Shown in pieces: positions 9,407 to 22,218 of a stretch of DNA of 64,000 bases (the stretch's first letter is position 1; every line of letters begins with the position of its first letter). Location of the stretch: assembly GCF_009498455.1 (NCBI RefSeq), contig NZ_CP045644.1, positions 7,224,088-7,288,087 on the forward strand, given 5' to 3'. A program made the translations under genes and the position numbers. Origin of the DNA: Variovorax paradoxus. Lineage in GTDB: Bacteria > Pseudomonadota > Gammaproteobacteria > Burkholderiales > Burkholderiaceae_C. The notes under the pieces were generated by a model that was given only the letters and a program-made list of their open reading frames with translations, was not told the origin of the DNA and searched no databases.

Positions 9407-10067
9407 GCCGCCGAGCGGTCGCGCTCGCGTTCCTTGTCGACGTAGGCCCAGAGCCGCTGGTTCGCGAACACGGCGTTCGGATACGGCGCCCTGCCGCGGC
9501 TGCCGTTGTAGCGGCCCAGCGTCATGAACAGGTCGCCCTTCTCGCGGTCGAGGTAGTGGCGCAGGATCACGCAGCCGAAGCGCAGGTTGGTCTGCATGTG
9601 GAACAGCTTGGCGGAGTCGCTGTCGCCGATCACGCGGGTCCAGAACGGCATCACCTGCATGTAGCCGCGCGCGCCCGCACTGGAGACGGCGAACTTGCGG
9701 AAGTTGCTCTCGACCTGGATCAGGCCCAGCACCAGGCTCACGTCGAGCCCCGAGCGCTTGGCCTCGTACCAGACAGTCTGCAAGAACTCGATGCGCGTCG
9801 ATGGGTCAGCGACCTTCTTGCGCAGGCGCTCGCTCATTTCGCCGAGCCACCGCAGGTACGCAAGGCGGGCCTCGGTGTCGGCAAACTGCGGCACCGGCGG
9901 CGCCTTGTTGTGGACGGCCGAACTCAGCGCGGTGCGCACCGAGTCGATCAGCGGCTCTTCGATCTGCGCGCCGGCCCAGGCCGTTTGCGGCAGTGACAGA
10001 GCTGTGAGGGCGCCGGCGGCGGCGCTGCCCAGCAGGCAGCTGCGTCGCGACAAGCCGCCCGCCACGC

Positions 10068-10071
<4 letters not shown>
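9403..10071 (-). CDS. Lytic transglycosylase (SLT domain)
   Basis: This 222-aa exported muramidase has a Tat-like leader ([16 protein letters not shown], cleavage near AWA-GA at 33). The soluble SLT fold carries the catalytic glutamate 121 in QVESNFRKF and the downstream [11 protein letters not shown] motif. It cleaves peptidoglycan glycan strands to 1,6-anhydro products in the periplasm. The start overlaps the proS stop (ATGA), so it is translated with proS. This proS-transglycosylase pair is common in Burkholderiales. Confidence 0.92.
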
Positions 10072-11813
<1,742 letters not shown>

Positions 11814-11948
11814 CGGGATCGCGCAGGTGGGTTCGAAGTGAGGAGGGAGACAGGCACCCCGGATAGACCCTGAGAGCCCGGAACCGGTCGCTTGCCGAGG
11901 GCAACCCGGCATGCATAATCGACTCAGTTCAAAAATTGGGGTTTGATT

Positions 11949-12617
11949 ATGCTCGACCGGGACGGCTTCAGGCCCAACGTCGGCATCATCCTGCTCAACC
12001 AGAGAAACCAGGTTTTCTGGGGCAAGCGCATACGCACGCATTCCTGGCAGTTTCCGCAAGGCGGCATCGACCGTGGCGAAAGTCCCGAGCAAGCCATGTT
12101 CCGGGAACTGCACGAGGAAGTCGGGCTCCATCCGGAGCATGTGCGCATCGTGGCCCGTACCCGCGACTGGTTGCGCTACGAGGTGCCGGATCGGTTCATC
12201 CGCCGTGACGCACGGGGCCACTACAAAGGCCAGAAGCAGATCTGGTATCTGCTGCAACTTGTCGGCCACGACTGGGATCTCAACCTGCGTGCCACCGACC
12301 ATCCCGAATTCGACGCTTGGCGCTGGCATGACTACTGGGTCCCGCTCGACGTGGTCGTCGAGTTCAAGCGCGGCGTCTACGAGATGGCGCTTACCGAGCT
12401 TGCTCGCTACCTGCCCCGGCAGGATTTCCGCAACCGCTTCCTGCGCAGCAACGTGCGCGCCCGAGAATTCGAGCGCCACACGCTGGACCATGGAGCACCT
12501 GCGGGCCTCGACCTGCCGCCCGGCGGCAGCTTCGATCCGCATCCCGACATTCCTTCTGCGAGCGATGAACCTCCTCCCAAGAACAGCGCGCCTTCTTCTT
12601 TCCCGACGCCACGCTGA
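11949..12617 (+). CDS. rppH: RNA pyrophosphohydrolase
   Basis: This 222-aa Nudix hydrolase has the Nudix box at residues 38-60 ([20 protein letters not shown]) and the RppH N-terminus [17 protein letters not shown]. It removes pyrophosphate from the 5' end of triphosphorylated mRNA, which triggers decay. It is longer than E. coli RppH (176 aa) because of a low-complexity proline-rich C-terminal extension. It is divergent from proS (135 bp apart) and overlaps the following lipoprotein gene by 53 bp. Confidence 0.95.
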   Translation: MLDRDGFRPNVGIILLNQRNQVFWGKRIRTHSWQFPQGGIDRGESPEQAMFRELHEEVGLHPEHVRIVARTRDWLRYEVPDRFIRRDARGHYKGQKQIWYLLQLVGHDWDLNLRATDHPEFDAWRWHDYWVPLDVVVEFKRGVYEMALTELARYLPRQDFRNRFLRSNVRAREFERHTLDHGAPAGLDLPPGGSFDPHPDIPSASDEPPPKNSAPSSFPTPR

Positions 12618-13158
12618 GCGTGCGCTCGTCATCGCCTGCGTCAGCCTGCTGGCTGCCTGCGCCTCCCGCGGCTACGACACCGACAACCCCGACTGGGCCC
12701 AAGCCGGCATGCCACCCGCGCCGAAGAGCACCGAGCAGGACAAGGAGTGGGAAGAAACCGCAGTGCCGCCGCCGCCCACCTTCAGCGAAGCGCGTCTGCT
12801 GCCGATCGCCATGCCGCCCTACATGACGCTGAAGTTCGGCGTCGACCCGAACACCATCGCCATCACGAAGGACGGCATCGTGCGCTACGTGGTGGTGGCG
12901 CAGAACCGGGCGGGCGGTGCCGTCAATGCGTTCTACGAAGGCGTGCGCTGCTCGACGGCAGAGATGAAGAGCTATGCCCGCTTCAACAACGGTGCCTGGC
13001 AGGAAACGAAGTCGCCCGAGTGGAAGCGCGTGAAGGACATGAACTCCAGCTACGTGCCGGCGCTGGCGTCCCAAGGCCTGTGCCGGGGCAACGCGCCGCG
13101 CAGCTCGGTCAACGAGATGGTGCAGAACATCCGCAATCCGCTGCGCGAACTGCCGTGA
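12565..13158 (+). CDS. CNP1-like family lipoprotein
   Basis: From ATG at 12565 this is 197 aa with a lipoprotein signal whose lipobox LLAAC puts the lipidated cysteine at residue 32. The body resembles the CNP1-like family ([32 protein letters not shown]), named after a Neisseria cryptic protein; function is unknown. The reading frame is open far upstream inside rppH, but only this start gives a signal peptide. It is co-directional with rppH and convergent with proB. Confidence 0.75.
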   Translation: MNLLPRTARLLLSRRHAERALVIACVSLLAACASRGYDTDNPDWAQAGMPPAPKSTEQDKEWEETAVPPPPTFSEARLLPIAMPPYMTLKFGVDPNTIAITKDGIVRYVVVAQNRAGGAVNAFYEGVRCSTAEMKSYARFNNGAWQETKSPEWKRVKDMNSSYVPALASQGLCRGNAPRSSVNEMVQNIRNPLRELP

Positions 13159-13164
13159 AGTGGC

Positions 13165-13185
13165 GGCGGGGCATGGCGCCCCGCC
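13165..13185. terminator. Hairpin between convergent CNP1-like and proB genes
   Basis: Arms GGCGGGGC (13165-13172) and GCCCCGCC (13178-13185) form an exact 8-bp GC stem with loop ATGGC. It lies between two convergent genes and may act on both strands, although the T tract is weak. Confidence 0.5.
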
Positions 13186-13192
13186 TTGGCGA

Positions 13193-14332
13193 TCAACCGG
13201 GCATCAACACCATGTTGTCGCGGTGCACCATCTCCGGCTCGGCCGCGTAACCCAGCAGTCGCTCGAATTCCGCTGACGGCTTGCGGCACAGCAGCCGGGC
13301 CTCCACGCTCGAATAGTTGGCCAGCCCGCGGGCCAGCTCGACACCGTCGACATCGCGTACTGCGATCACGTCGCCGCGCGAGAATTCACCCGACACGCTC
13401 GTCATGCCGATCGGCAGCAAGCTCTTGCCTTCGCCGCGCACCTTGGCAGCCGCGCCGGCGTCGACGATGACAGCCCCACGCAGCTGCAGGTGATCGGCCA
13501 TCCAGCGCTTGCGCGCCTGGTGCTTGGCGGTCTGCGCCACCAGCAGCGTGCCGATGGACTCGCCGCGCGTGAGCCGCAGCAGCGCGTCGGCTTCGCGGCC
13601 CCAGGCGATGACCGTCGAGGCGCCGGAACCCGCCGCACGCTTGGCCGCAAGGATCTTGGTGATCATGCCGCCCCGCCCGATGCTCGAGCCGGCGCCGCCC
13701 GCCATGGCTTCGAGCGCCGGGTCGCCTGCGGCGGCCTCGTGCACGAACTTGGCGTCGGGGTCCTTGCGCGGATCGGCCGTGTACAAGCCCTTCTGGTCGG
13801 TCAGGATGACTAGCGCATCGGCTTCGACCAGGTTGGCGACCAGCGCGCCGAGCGTGTCGTTGTCGCCGAACTTGATCTCGTCGTTGACGACGGTGTCGTT
13901 CTCGTTGATGACTGGCACCACGCCCAGGCGCAGCAAGGTGACGAGGGTCGAGCGCGCATTGAGATAGCGCTCCCGGTCTGCCAGGTCGGCATGCGTCAGC
14001 AGCACCTGCGCGCTGCCGATCTGGTTCTCGCGCAGTTTGGTCTCGTACATCTGGGCCAGGCCCATCTGCCCGACGGCCGCCGCCGCCTGCAGCTCGTGGA
14101 TCGCGTGCGGCCGGGTTTTCCAGCCGAGGCGCTTCATGCCTTCGGCGATCGCGCCGCTCGACACCATGACCACTTCGCGCCCGTCGCGCACCAGCTGCGC
14201 CAGCTGCCGGCACCACTCGCCGATGGCGGCTTCGTCGAGGCCGCGCCCCTCGTTGGTCACAAGGCTGGAGCCCACCTTGACGACGATACGGCGGGCATCC
14301 CGCAAGGCAGTGGAACCGGAATTCGAGGTCAT
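13193..14332 (-). CDS. proB: Glutamate 5-kinase
   Basis: This 379-aa enzyme has the amino-acid-kinase fold ([17 protein letters not shown] at the N-terminus, [18 protein letters not shown], and [19 protein letters not shown]) plus a C-terminal PUA domain (about 285-365). It phosphorylates glutamate in the first step of proline synthesis. It is the last gene of the rplU-rpmA-obgE-proB transcript, 80 bp after obgE, an order typical of betaproteobacteria. Confidence 0.96.
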   Translation of the reverse strand: MTSNSGSTALRDARRIVVKVGSSLVTNEGRGLDEAAIGEWCRQLAQLVRDGREVVMVSSGAIAEGMKRLGWKTRPHAIHELQAAAAVGQMGLAQMYETKLRENQIGSAQVLLTHADLADRERYLNARSTLVTLLRLGVVPVINENDTVVNDEIKFGDNDTLGALVANLVEADALVILTDQKGLYTADPRKDPDAKFVHEAAAGDPALEAMAGGAGSSIGRGGMITKILAAKRAAGSGASTVIAWGREADALLRLTRGESIGTLLVAQTAKHQARKRWMADHLQLRGAVIVDAGAAAKVRGEGKSLLPIGMTSVSGEFSRGDVIAVRDVDGVELARGLANYSSVEARLLCRKPSAEFERLLGYAAEPEMVHRDNMVLMPG

Positions 14333-14412
14333 GAAGGAAGAAGGCGTGTTTCAGGGATGCAGCCTGCGCTGCTTGCTATCCATTTTGCAGCACCGAAGGC
14401 GCCGCGACGCGC

Positions 14413-15501
<1,089 letters not shown>

Positions 15502-15515
15502 TTACAAATGAAGAA

Positions 15516-15533
15516 GCCCCGGCAATGCGGGGC
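15516..15533 (-). terminator. Hairpin between rpmA and obgE
   Basis: GCCCCG (15516-15521) and CGGGGC (15528-15533) form a 6-bp stem with a six-base loop. Read on the minus strand it is followed by CTTCTTCATTTG, a loose pyrimidine tail. It could partly terminate rplU-rpmA transcription and lower obgE expression relative to the ribosomal proteins. Confidence 0.5.
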
Positions 15534-15562
15534 CTCGGAAAGATCGAAGTGACTGGCGGGGC

Positions 15563-15823
15563 TTAGGCCGCGGGCGTCACGTTGACCATGTGCTTGTTCA
15601 GCGCACCCTTGTGACCGAACGACACGTGGCCGTCGACCAGGGCGAAGAGCGTGTGGTCCTTGCCCACGCCGACGTTCACGCCGGGGTGGAACTGGGTGCC
15701 GCGCTGGCGCACGATGATCGAGCCTGCGCTGATCAGTTCGCCGCCGAAGGCCTTCACGCCGAGCATCTTGGGCTTGGAATCGCGCCCGTTTCGCGTTGAG
15801 CCGCCGCCTTTTTTCTGTGCCAT
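15563..15823 (-). CDS. rpmA: 50S ribosomal protein L27
   Basis: This 86-aa protein begins [16 protein letters not shown] and contains the L27 signature [15 protein letters not shown]. Its flexible N-terminus reaches the peptidyl-transferase centre. It starts 12 bp after rplU on the same strand. Confidence 0.98.
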   Translation of the reverse strand: MAQKKGGGSTRNGRDSKPKMLGVKAFGGELISAGSIIVRQRGTQFHPGVNVGVGKDHTLFALVDGHVSFGHKGALNKHMVNVTPAA

Positions 15824-15835
15824 GGAATGTGCTCC

Positions 15836-16147
15836 TTAGCCGGCGATCGCGCCGATTTGCAGTTCGGTGAACTGCTGGCGATGGCCTTGACGTTTTTGAT
15901 AGTGCTTGCGACGGCGCATCTTGAAGATGCCGACCTTGTCGTGCTTGCCGTGCGACAGTACCGTGACTGTCACCGTTGCGCCGGACACCAGGGGCGTGCC
16001 AACCTTGATTTCAGCGCCGTTTCCGACAGCCAGAACCTGGTCGATCACGATTTCCTGGCCTACGTCCGCAGCAATCTGTTCTACTTTAATTTTTTCGCCG
16101 GAAGCAACGCGATATTGCTTGCCGCCGGTTTTTATGACCGCGTACAT
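15836..16147 (-). CDS. rplU: 50S ribosomal protein L21
   Basis: This 103-aa protein starts [20 protein letters not shown], the standard L21 N-terminus, and ends with the [14 protein letters not shown] region. It binds 23S rRNA. It is the first gene of the rplU-rpmA-obgE-proB operon. An AGAGG ribosome site precedes its start and a TATAAT -10 lies about 50 bp upstream. Confidence 0.98.
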   Translation of the reverse strand: MYAVIKTGGKQYRVASGEKIKVEQIAADVGQEIVIDQVLAVGNGAEIKVGTPLVSGATVTVTVLSHGKHDKVGIFKMRRRKHYQKRQGHRQQFTELQIGAIAG

Positions 16148-16196
16148 GTAAACCTCTTAGAAATGAGTCCCCGCAGCGAATTCCGCAGAGCCCAAG

Positions 16197-16202
16197 ATTA
16201 TA
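16197..16202 (-). promoter_or_regulatory. TATAAT -10 element for rplU operon
   Basis: On the minus strand the hexamer is a perfect TATAAT, 50 bp upstream of the rplU start codon. The -35 region is not clear. It lies back to back with the ispB -10 element on the other strand. Confidence 0.5.
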
Positions 16203-16266
16203 GCGCGCTTTGCGACCGCCCACCACCCCGACTCTGAGACGCGCCCGGGATTCGTGCACGGCTCCC

Positions 16267-16272
16267 TATAAT
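16267..16272 (+). promoter_or_regulatory. TATAAT -10 element for ispB
   Basis: A perfect TATAAT lies about 58 bp before the chosen ispB start. This argues against the more upstream in-frame start at 16210, which would precede the promoter. Confidence 0.45.
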
Positions 16273-16329
16273 TCCGGCGTTCCGGCCCCCAGGGCCGCCC
16301 TCATCTTCGCAGCGCCCCGCGCCTTCGCT

Positions 16330-17322
16330 TTGCCAGTTCCCGCCGCCGACACCTCCCCCACCGCCACCGTGCTGGACCTGATTGCCGGCGACATGGTCGA
16401 AGTCGACCGTGTGATCGCCCTGCGACTGAACACCGGCGTTCCGCTGGTCAGCCAGGTTTCGCAATACATCATCTCGGCCGGCGGCAAGCGACTGCGGCCG
16501 GCGCTCTTGCTGCTCATGGCGGGCGCACTCGGCTACACCGGCGACCAACGCTTCAATCTGGCGGCCGTGGTGGAGTTCATCCACACCGCCACCCTGCTGC
16601 ACGACGACGTGGTCGACGAGTCGACTCTGCGACGCGGTCGCGCAACCGCCAACGAATCCTTCGGCAATCCCGCCAGCGTGCTGGTGGGAGACTTCCTGTA
16701 CTCGCGCGCCTTCCAGATGATGTTGGATGCAAACAACATGCGCATCATGCAGATCCTGGCCGAAGCGACCAACGTGATCGCGGAAGGCGAAGTGCTGCAG
16801 CTGATGAACATGCACGACGCCTCGCTGGACGAAGCGGCGTACCTGCGCGTGATCCGCTCCAAGACCGCCAAGCTCTTCGAGGCGAGCACCCGGTTGGCAG
16901 CCGTGCTGGCCGGCACCACGCCCGAAGTCGAAGAAGCCTGCGCCACCTATGGACAAGCGCTGGGCACCGCCTTCCAGGTGATCGACGACGTACTCGACTA
17001 CGCAGGCGACGCCCAGGAAACCGGGAAGAACGTCGGCGACGACTTGCGCGAAGGCAAGACGACCTTGCCGCTGATCTTCGCCATGCAACGCGGCACGCCC
17101 GAACAGAGCGCACTTGTGCGCGCTGCCATCGAGGCCGGCGACACCGCCCAGTTAGGGAAAATCGTCGAGATCGTTCGCGAAACCGGCGCGCTGGAAGCCT
17201 CGCGCGCAGCCGCAGCCGCAGAGGCCGAACGCGCAATTCATGCATTGCGCAACCTTCCATCGAATTTGCACGCTTCAGGTTTGCTACAATTAGCGGCTCA
17301 GTTGCTTGAGCGACGTGCCTGA
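16330..17322 (+). CDS. ispB: Octaprenyl diphosphate synthase
   Basis: This is a trans-polyprenyl synthase of 330 aa from TTG at 16330. GTG at 16369 (317 aa) is the alternative, and no good ribosome site distinguishes them. Both aspartate-rich motifs are present, in LLHDDVVDES and DDVLDYAGD, with GGKRLRPALLLL near the N-terminus. It makes the C40 side chain of ubiquinone from isopentenyl diphosphate. It is divergent from rplU, as in most proteobacteria. Confidence 0.94.
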   Translation: MPVPAADTSPTATVLDLIAGDMVEVDRVIALRLNTGVPLVSQVSQYIISAGGKRLRPALLLLMAGALGYTGDQRFNLAAVVEFIHTATLLHDDVVDESTLRRGRATANESFGNPASVLVGDFLYSRAFQMMLDANNMRIMQILAEATNVIAEGEVLQLMNMHDASLDEAAYLRVIRSKTAKLFEASTRLAAVLAGTTPEVEEACATYGQALGTAFQVIDDVLDYAGDAQETGKNVGDDLREGKTTLPLIFAMQRGTPEQSALVRAAIEAGDTAQLGKIVEIVRETGALEASRAAAAAEAERAIHALRNLPSNLHASGLLQLAAQLLERRA

Positions 17323-17373
17323 AACACCTCCACAGAGTTGGCATCTAGGACGAGTTTTTTTCTTGCAACCAAT

Positions 17374-17450
17374 CGGGGTGTAGCTTAGCCTGGTAGAGCG
17401 CTACGTTCGGGACGTAGAGGCCGGAGGTTCGAATCCTCTCACCCCGACCA
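17374..17450 (+). tRNA. tRNA-Pro (anticodon CGG)
   Basis: The 77-nt gene has a perfect 7-bp acceptor stem (CGGGGTG with CACCCCG), an encoded CCA end and an anticodon stem CTACG/CGTAG around loop TTCGGGA, giving anticodon CGG. The T arm GGAGGTTCGAATCCTCT is canonical. It lies between ispB and pilB on the same strand. No integrase or repeated tRNA 3' end is nearby. Confidence 0.97.
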
Positions 17451-17474
17451 GTTTTTCTCGACTGGTCCAGTTTT
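17446..17474 (+). terminator. Hairpin overlapping the tRNA-Pro 3' end
   Basis: GACCAG (17446-17451) pairs with CTGGTC (17462-17467) around a T-rich loop and is followed by CAGTTTT. The left arm includes the encoded CCA. It could terminate the tRNA transcript or mark the processing site. Confidence 0.45.
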
Positions 17475-17564
17475 GTCAGCGCCTGTTGCTGTGTAACGAT
17501 TTACAGCACAGGCGTGTTCAGCGATGATCGTGAAGCACTTTTTCACATCTTTTGCATTCGCTGA

Positions 17565-19298
17565 ATGGCCGCTGCCGAAATTCCCGTTAAAGAAACTACG
17601 CAGATCGCCCTTCCCGGCTTGGCGCGCGCTTTGGTGTCCGCCGGCAAGCTTGCAGCGAAATCGGCCGAAGAGATCTATCAGAAGTCGCTGAGCGGCCGCA
17701 CCAGCTTCATCGCCGAATTGACCGGCACCGGCGCCGTCTCTGCAGCAGACCTCGCCCACACCCTGTCGAGCGCTTTCGGCGCCCCATTGCTCGACCTCGA
17801 CGCCATCGATCACCAGCGCCTGCCCAAGGACCTGCTCGATCCGAAGCTCTGCCACGCCTACCGCATCGTCGTTCTCAGCAAGCGCAACAACCGTCTGATC
17901 GTCGCCACGGCCGACCCGTCGGACCAGCAGGCTGCGGAAAAGATCAAGTTCGCCTCGCAGATGGGCGTCGACTGGGTCATCGCCGAGTACGACAAGCTTT
18001 CGCGCATGATCGAAGCCGCCGCAGCCAGTGCGGCGGAAACGATCAACAGCATCGTCGGCACCGAGTTCGAGTTCGACGATGTCACGGCCGACACGTCGGG
18101 CGACGCCAACGAGCAGGCCATCGCCGAAGTCGAAGACGCACCCGTGGTGCGCTTCCTGCACAAGATGCTGCTCGACGCAGTGAGCATGCGGGCCTCGGAC
18201 ATTCACTTCGAGCCCTACGAACACCACTACCGGGTCCGTTTCCGCGTAGACGGCGAACTGCGCGAAATCGCCAGCCCGCCCACGGTCATCAAGGACAAGC
18301 TCGCCTCGCGCATCAAGGTCATTTCCCGGCTCGACATCTCGGAAAAACGCGTGCCGCAAGACGGCCGCATGAAGCTCAAGATCGGTCCCGATCGCGTGAT
18401 CGACTTCCGCGTGAGCACGCTGCCCACGCTGTTCGGCGAGAAGATCGTCGTGCGTATCCTGGACCCGAGCAGCGCCCGCATGGGCATCGACGCCCTGGGC
18501 TACGACGCCGACGAGAAAGAACGGCTCCTCCACGCCATCGGCCGCCCGTATGGCATGGTGCTGGTGACCGGCCCCACGGGCTCGGGCAAGACCGTGTCGC
18601 TGTACACCTGCCTGAACCTGCTCAACCAGCCGGGCGTCAACATCGCGACGGCGGAAGATCCGTCGGAAATCAACCTGCCCGGCGTCAACCAGGTCAACGT
18701 CAACGAGAAGGCCGGCCTCACCTTCGCGGCGGCGCTGCGCGCCTTCCTGCGGCAGGATCCCGACATCATCATGGTCGGCGAAATCCGCGACCTCGAAACC
18801 GCCGACATCTCGATCAAGGCCGCGCAAACCGGCCACTTGGTGCTCTCGACGCTGCACACCAACGACGCGCCGACCACGCTGACGCGCATGCGCAACATGG
18901 GCATCGCGCCCTTCAACATTGCGTCAAGCGTGATCCTGATCACTGCCCAACGCCTTGCGCGCCGGCTGTGCATGCTGTGTCGCGTGCCGATCGACATCCC
19001 GCGCGAAGCCCTGCTTGAAGCCGGCTTCAACGAGGAAGACATCAACGGCACCTGGAAGCCGTACCGCCCGGTCGGCTGTGCCGCCTGCAGCGGCGGCTAC
19101 AAGGGCCGGGTCGGCATCTACCAGGTGATGCCGATTACGGAAGCCATCCAGGAAATCATCCTGCGCGATGGCAGCGCACTGGACATCGCGAACCAATCCG
19201 AAGCCGAAGGCGTGCGCTCGCTGCGCCAGTCGGGCCTTCGCAAAGTCATGCAGGGCCTCACTTCGCTCGAAGAAGTCGTGGCCTGCACCAACCTATAA
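17565..19298 (+). CDS. pilB: Type IV pilus assembly ATPase PilB
   Basis: At 577 aa this is the extension motor of type IV pili. The N-terminal MshEN/T2SSE_N domain spans about 45-150. The ATPase core has Walker A GPTGSGKT (336-343), the Asp box and LSTLHTNDAPTTLTRM. A tetracysteine zinc site (CMLC ... CAAC) lies before GGYKGRVGIYQ. It starts 115 bp after the tRNA gene and leads the pilB-pilC-pilD-coaE run. Confidence 0.96.
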   Translation: MAAAEIPVKETTQIALPGLARALVSAGKLAAKSAEEIYQKSLSGRTSFIAELTGTGAVSAADLAHTLSSAFGAPLLDLDAIDHQRLPKDLLDPKLCHAYRIVVLSKRNNRLIVATADPSDQQAAEKIKFASQMGVDWVIAEYDKLSRMIEAAAASAAETINSIVGTEFEFDDVTADTSGDANEQAIAEVEDAPVVRFLHKMLLDAVSMRASDIHFEPYEHHYRVRFRVDGELREIASPPTVIKDKLASRIKVISRLDISEKRVPQDGRMKLKIGPDRVIDFRVSTLPTLFGEKIVVRILDPSSARMGIDALGYDADEKERLLHAIGRPYGMVLVTGPTGSGKTVSLYTCLNLLNQPGVNIATAEDPSEINLPGVNQVNVNEKAGLTFAAALRAFLRQDPDIIMVGEIRDLETADISIKAAQTGHLVLSTLHTNDAPTTLTRMRNMGIAPFNIASSVILITAQRLARRLCMLCRVPIDIPREALLEAGFNEEDINGTWKPYRPVGCAACSGGYKGRVGIYQVMPITEAIQEIILRDGSALDIANQSEAEGVRSLRQSGLRKVMQGLTSLEEVVACTNL

Positions 19299-19322
19299 CG
19301 AACACACTGAACCGGAGATCGA

Positions 19323-20552
19323 ATGGCAACAGTGGCATCCTCCCGCTCCCAGGTCACGCACAAGGAATTCGTCTTCGAATGGGAAGGCAAGGACCGCAAC
19401 GGCAAGCTGGTGCGCGGCGAGCTTCGCGCCGCCGGGGAGAACCAGGTCCAGGCGGCGCTGCGCCGTCAGGGCGTGCTGGCGTCCAAGATCAAGAAGCGCC
19501 GCATGCGCTCGGGCAAGTCGATCAAGCCCAAGGACATTGCGATCTTCACGCGCCAGCTCGCGACCATGATGAAGGCGGGCGTGCCGCTGCTGCAGTCCTT
19601 CGACATCGTGGGGCGCGGCAACGCAAATCCGAGTGTGGCCAAACTACTGAACGACATCCGTAGCGATGTCGAGACCGGCACCTCGCTGTCGGCCGCGTTC
19701 CGCAAGTTTCCGAAGTACTTCGACAACCTGTATTGCAACCTGGTGGAAGCCGGTGAGGCCGCCGGTATTCTGGAAGACCTGCTCGATCGCCTGGCGACCT
19801 ACATGGAGAAGACCGAGGCGATCAAGTCGAAGATCAAGTCGGCGCTGATGTACCCGACCTCGGTGGTCGTCGTGGCCTTCGTGGTGGTCGCGATCATCAT
19901 GATCTTCGTGATCCCTGCGTTCAAGCAGGTGTTCTCCTCCTTCGGTGCCGACCTGCCCGCACCGACGCTGATCGTGATGGCGATCAGCGAGTTTTTTGTT
20001 TCCTACTGGTGGCTGATCTTCGGCGTGCTCGGCGGCGGCATCTACTTCTTTTTGCAAGCCTGGAAGCGCAACGAGCGCGTCCAGAAGGTCATGGACCGCC
20101 TGCTGCTGCGCCTTCCCATCTTCGGTACGCTGATCGAAAAATCCTGCGTGGCCCGCTGGACCCGCACGCTCGCCACCATGTTCGCAGCCGGCGTTCCGCT
20201 GGTCGAGGCGCTCGATTCCGTGGGCGGCGCATCGGGCAACTCGGTGTACGGAGACGCCACCGCCAAGATCCAGCAGGAAGTCTCGACCGGCACCAGCCTG
20301 ACCACGGCCATGACCAACGTCAACCTGTTCCCCTCGATGGTGATCCAGATGACCGCCATCGGCGAGGAATCGGGCTCCATCGATCACATGCTGGGCAAGG
20401 CCGCGGACTTCTACGAGTCCGAAGTCGACGACATGGTCGCCGGCCTTTCCAGCCTGATGGAGCCCATCATCATCGTGTTCCTCGGCGTCATCATCGGTGG
20501 CATCGTGGTGTCGATGTACCTGCCCATCTTCAAGCTCGGCCAGGTCGTCTGA
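19323..20552 (+). CDS. pilC: Type IV pilus inner-membrane platform protein PilC
   Basis: This 409-aa protein has two T2SF domains (KPKDIAIFTRQLATMMKAGVP; RWTRTLATMFAAGVPLVEAL) and three membrane helices, including VVVVAFVVVAIIMIFVIPAF and the C-terminal IIIVFLGVIIGGIVVSMYLP. It anchors the pilin polymerisation machinery. A GGAG site precedes the ATG and its stop overlaps the pilD start (TGATG). Confidence 0.96.
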   Translation: MATVASSRSQVTHKEFVFEWEGKDRNGKLVRGELRAAGENQVQAALRRQGVLASKIKKRRMRSGKSIKPKDIAIFTRQLATMMKAGVPLLQSFDIVGRGNANPSVAKLLNDIRSDVETGTSLSAAFRKFPKYFDNLYCNLVEAGEAAGILEDLLDRLATYMEKTEAIKSKIKSALMYPTSVVVVAFVVVAIIMIFVIPAFKQVFSSFGADLPAPTLIVMAISEFFVSYWWLIFGVLGGGIYFFLQAWKRNERVQKVMDRLLLRLPIFGTLIEKSCVARWTRTLATMFAAGVPLVEALDSVGGASGNSVYGDATAKIQQEVSTGTSLTTAMTNVNLFPSMVIQMTAIGEESGSIDHMLGKAADFYESEVDDMVAGLSSLMEPIIIVFLGVIIGGIVVSMYLPIFKLGQVV

Positions 20553-21517
20553 TGCTGGTGTCGCAGGGGTTCGACACCGCGCTCGCCGGTGTGTTGGGGC
20601 TATTGGTCGGCAGCTTCCTGAACGTGGTGATCTACCGCACGCCGATCATGATGTACCGGGGCTGGCTGAGCGATGCGGTCGCCAATCTCATGTCGTCGAA
20701 GGACATGCCTTCGCTGTGGTCGCTGGTCTTCGGCCCGAAGTCGGTGCCGCCTGCGGGCCTCGAAGCGGCGGCCGACAAAGCGGCCGAAGCCCTCGAGAAG
20801 CTGCCACCCTTCGACCTTTCGCGCCCTGCTTCGCGCTGCGGTGCCTGCGGCCACCGGATCCGCTGGTACCAGAACATCCCCGTGCTGAGCTACCTTCTGC
20901 TGCGCGGCCGATGCGCCAGCTGCAAGACGTCGATCAGCCCGCGCTATCCCCTTGTCGAGCTGATCACCGGCGGGCTGTTCGCCCTGTGCGCGCATCGCTT
21001 CGGCATCACCCCGGCAGGCGCGCTCTGGGCGGCCTTCGGCGCGGTGCTGATCTGCCAGTTCCTCATCGACTTCGACACGCAGTTCCTGCCCGATTCACTG
21101 AACTACCCCCTGCTCTGGCTGGGCCTGATCGGTGCTGCCATGGGCTGGACCGGCGTCGCCCTGAACGCCGCAGTCTGGGGCGCCGTGTTCGGCTACCTGA
21201 GCCTGTGGCTTGTGTACCATGCCTACCGCCTGGCCACAGGCAAGGAAGGCATGGGACATGGGGACTTCAAACTGCTCGCCGCACTGGGCGCCTGGCTCGG
21301 CGCCGACTACCTCATCGCGATCATCCTCGTGTCGTCGGTGGTGGGCGCCGTGATCGGCCTCGCGCTGCGTTTTGCCGGCAAGCTGGCCCACAAGGACATC
21401 CCCATCGCCTTCGGACCGTTCCTGGCCGGTGCCGGCCTGATCTGCCTCGTGGCCGGTCCCGCGGTCGTGAAGCAATGGATTCCTTTCGCCTTCCCCTTCG
21501 GCGCCCTGGCCCTCTAG
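20552..21517 (+). CDS. pilD: Prepilin leader peptidase/N-methyltransferase PilD
   Basis: This 321-aa aspartic membrane protease cleaves and N-methylates prepilins. The zinc-binding CGAC and CASC pairs are present near residues 93 and 118. The catalytic aspartates lie in IDFDTQFLPDSLNYP and GHGDFKLLAALGAWLG. An extra cytoplasmic stretch of about 50 residues between the first helix and the cysteine pair is also typical of betaproteobacterial PilD. It is coupled to pilC. Confidence 0.95.
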   Translation: MLVSQGFDTALAGVLGLLVGSFLNVVIYRTPIMMYRGWLSDAVANLMSSKDMPSLWSLVFGPKSVPPAGLEAAADKAAEALEKLPPFDLSRPASRCGACGHRIRWYQNIPVLSYLLLRGRCASCKTSISPRYPLVELITGGLFALCAHRFGITPAGALWAAFGAVLICQFLIDFDTQFLPDSLNYPLLWLGLIGAAMGWTGVALNAAVWGAVFGYLSLWLVYHAYRLATGKEGMGHGDFKLLAALGAWLGADYLIAIILVSSVVGAVIGLALRFAGKLAHKDIPIAFGPFLAGAGLICLVAGPAVVKQWIPFAFPFGALAL

Positions 21518-21530
21518 GAACAGCAGCGGC

Positions 21531-22142
21531 ATGGCAGTGAAGCGCATCGGCCTGACCGGCGGCATCGGCAGCGGCAAGAGCACGGTCGCATCGCTGCTGT
21601 TGGCCGAAGGGGCGGTGCTCGTCGACACCGATGCCATTGCGCGCAGCATCGCGCAGGCCGGCGGTATCGCGATGCCCGCCCTCGAGTCCGCATTCGGCCC
21701 TTCAGTCATTGCCCCCGACGGCAGCCTCGATCGGGCGGCCATGCGCCAACTGGTGTTCGCCGATGCGGGCGCCAAGGCCCGCCTCGAAGCCATCCTGCAT
21801 CCGCTGATCGGCACCGAGACCCAGCGCCAGGCCGCCGCGGCCGGCGACGATGCCGTTGTCGTGTTCGATGTGCCCCTGCTGGTTGAATCGGGCCGCTGGC
21901 GCGCCCTCGTGGACCGCGTGCTGGTGGTCGATGCCCGGGAAGAAACGCAGTTGCAGCGCGTCATGACCCGTTCAGGCTGGGCCCCCGAAGCCGTGCGCGC
22001 CGTGATCGCCCAACAAGCCCCGCGCAAGGCACGCCGGGCCGCCGCCGACGCCGTGATTTACAACGAGTCGTTGACGCTCGGGGAACTGGGCACCGAGGTG
22101 CGGGGTCTCTGGAAGCTGTGGGCCGCGGCCACCACGCGATAA
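21531..22142 (+). CDS. coaE: Dephospho-CoA kinase
   Basis: This 203-aa P-loop kinase has Walker A GGIGSGKST at residues 10-18 and the family features VDTDAIAR and VFDVPLLVESG. It catalyses the last step of CoA synthesis. It is 13 bp after pilD. In related genomes zapD and yacG usually follow directly; here they are displaced by about 2.6 kb of acylation genes. Confidence 0.96.
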   Translation: MAVKRIGLTGGIGSGKSTVASLLLAEGAVLVDTDAIARSIAQAGGIAMPALESAFGPSVIAPDGSLDRAAMRQLVFADAGAKARLEAILHPLIGTETQRQAAAAGDDAVVVFDVPLLVESGRWRALVDRVLVVDAREETQLQRVMTRSGWAPEAVRAVIAQQAPRKARRAAADAVIYNESLTLGELGTEVRGLWKLWAAATTR

Positions 22143-22218
22143 TCGGAGACCAGCCGCCCCGGCGGCTCTATAACGATTACGACAAAAAGGCGCTCGCCAC
22201 TGCAGTGCCCTCCCCGAG

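Noticed and set aside
17374..17450. tRNA-Pro as an integration site for a mobile element
   Set aside because: No integrase and no second copy of the tRNA 3' end; the following genes are core pil genes.
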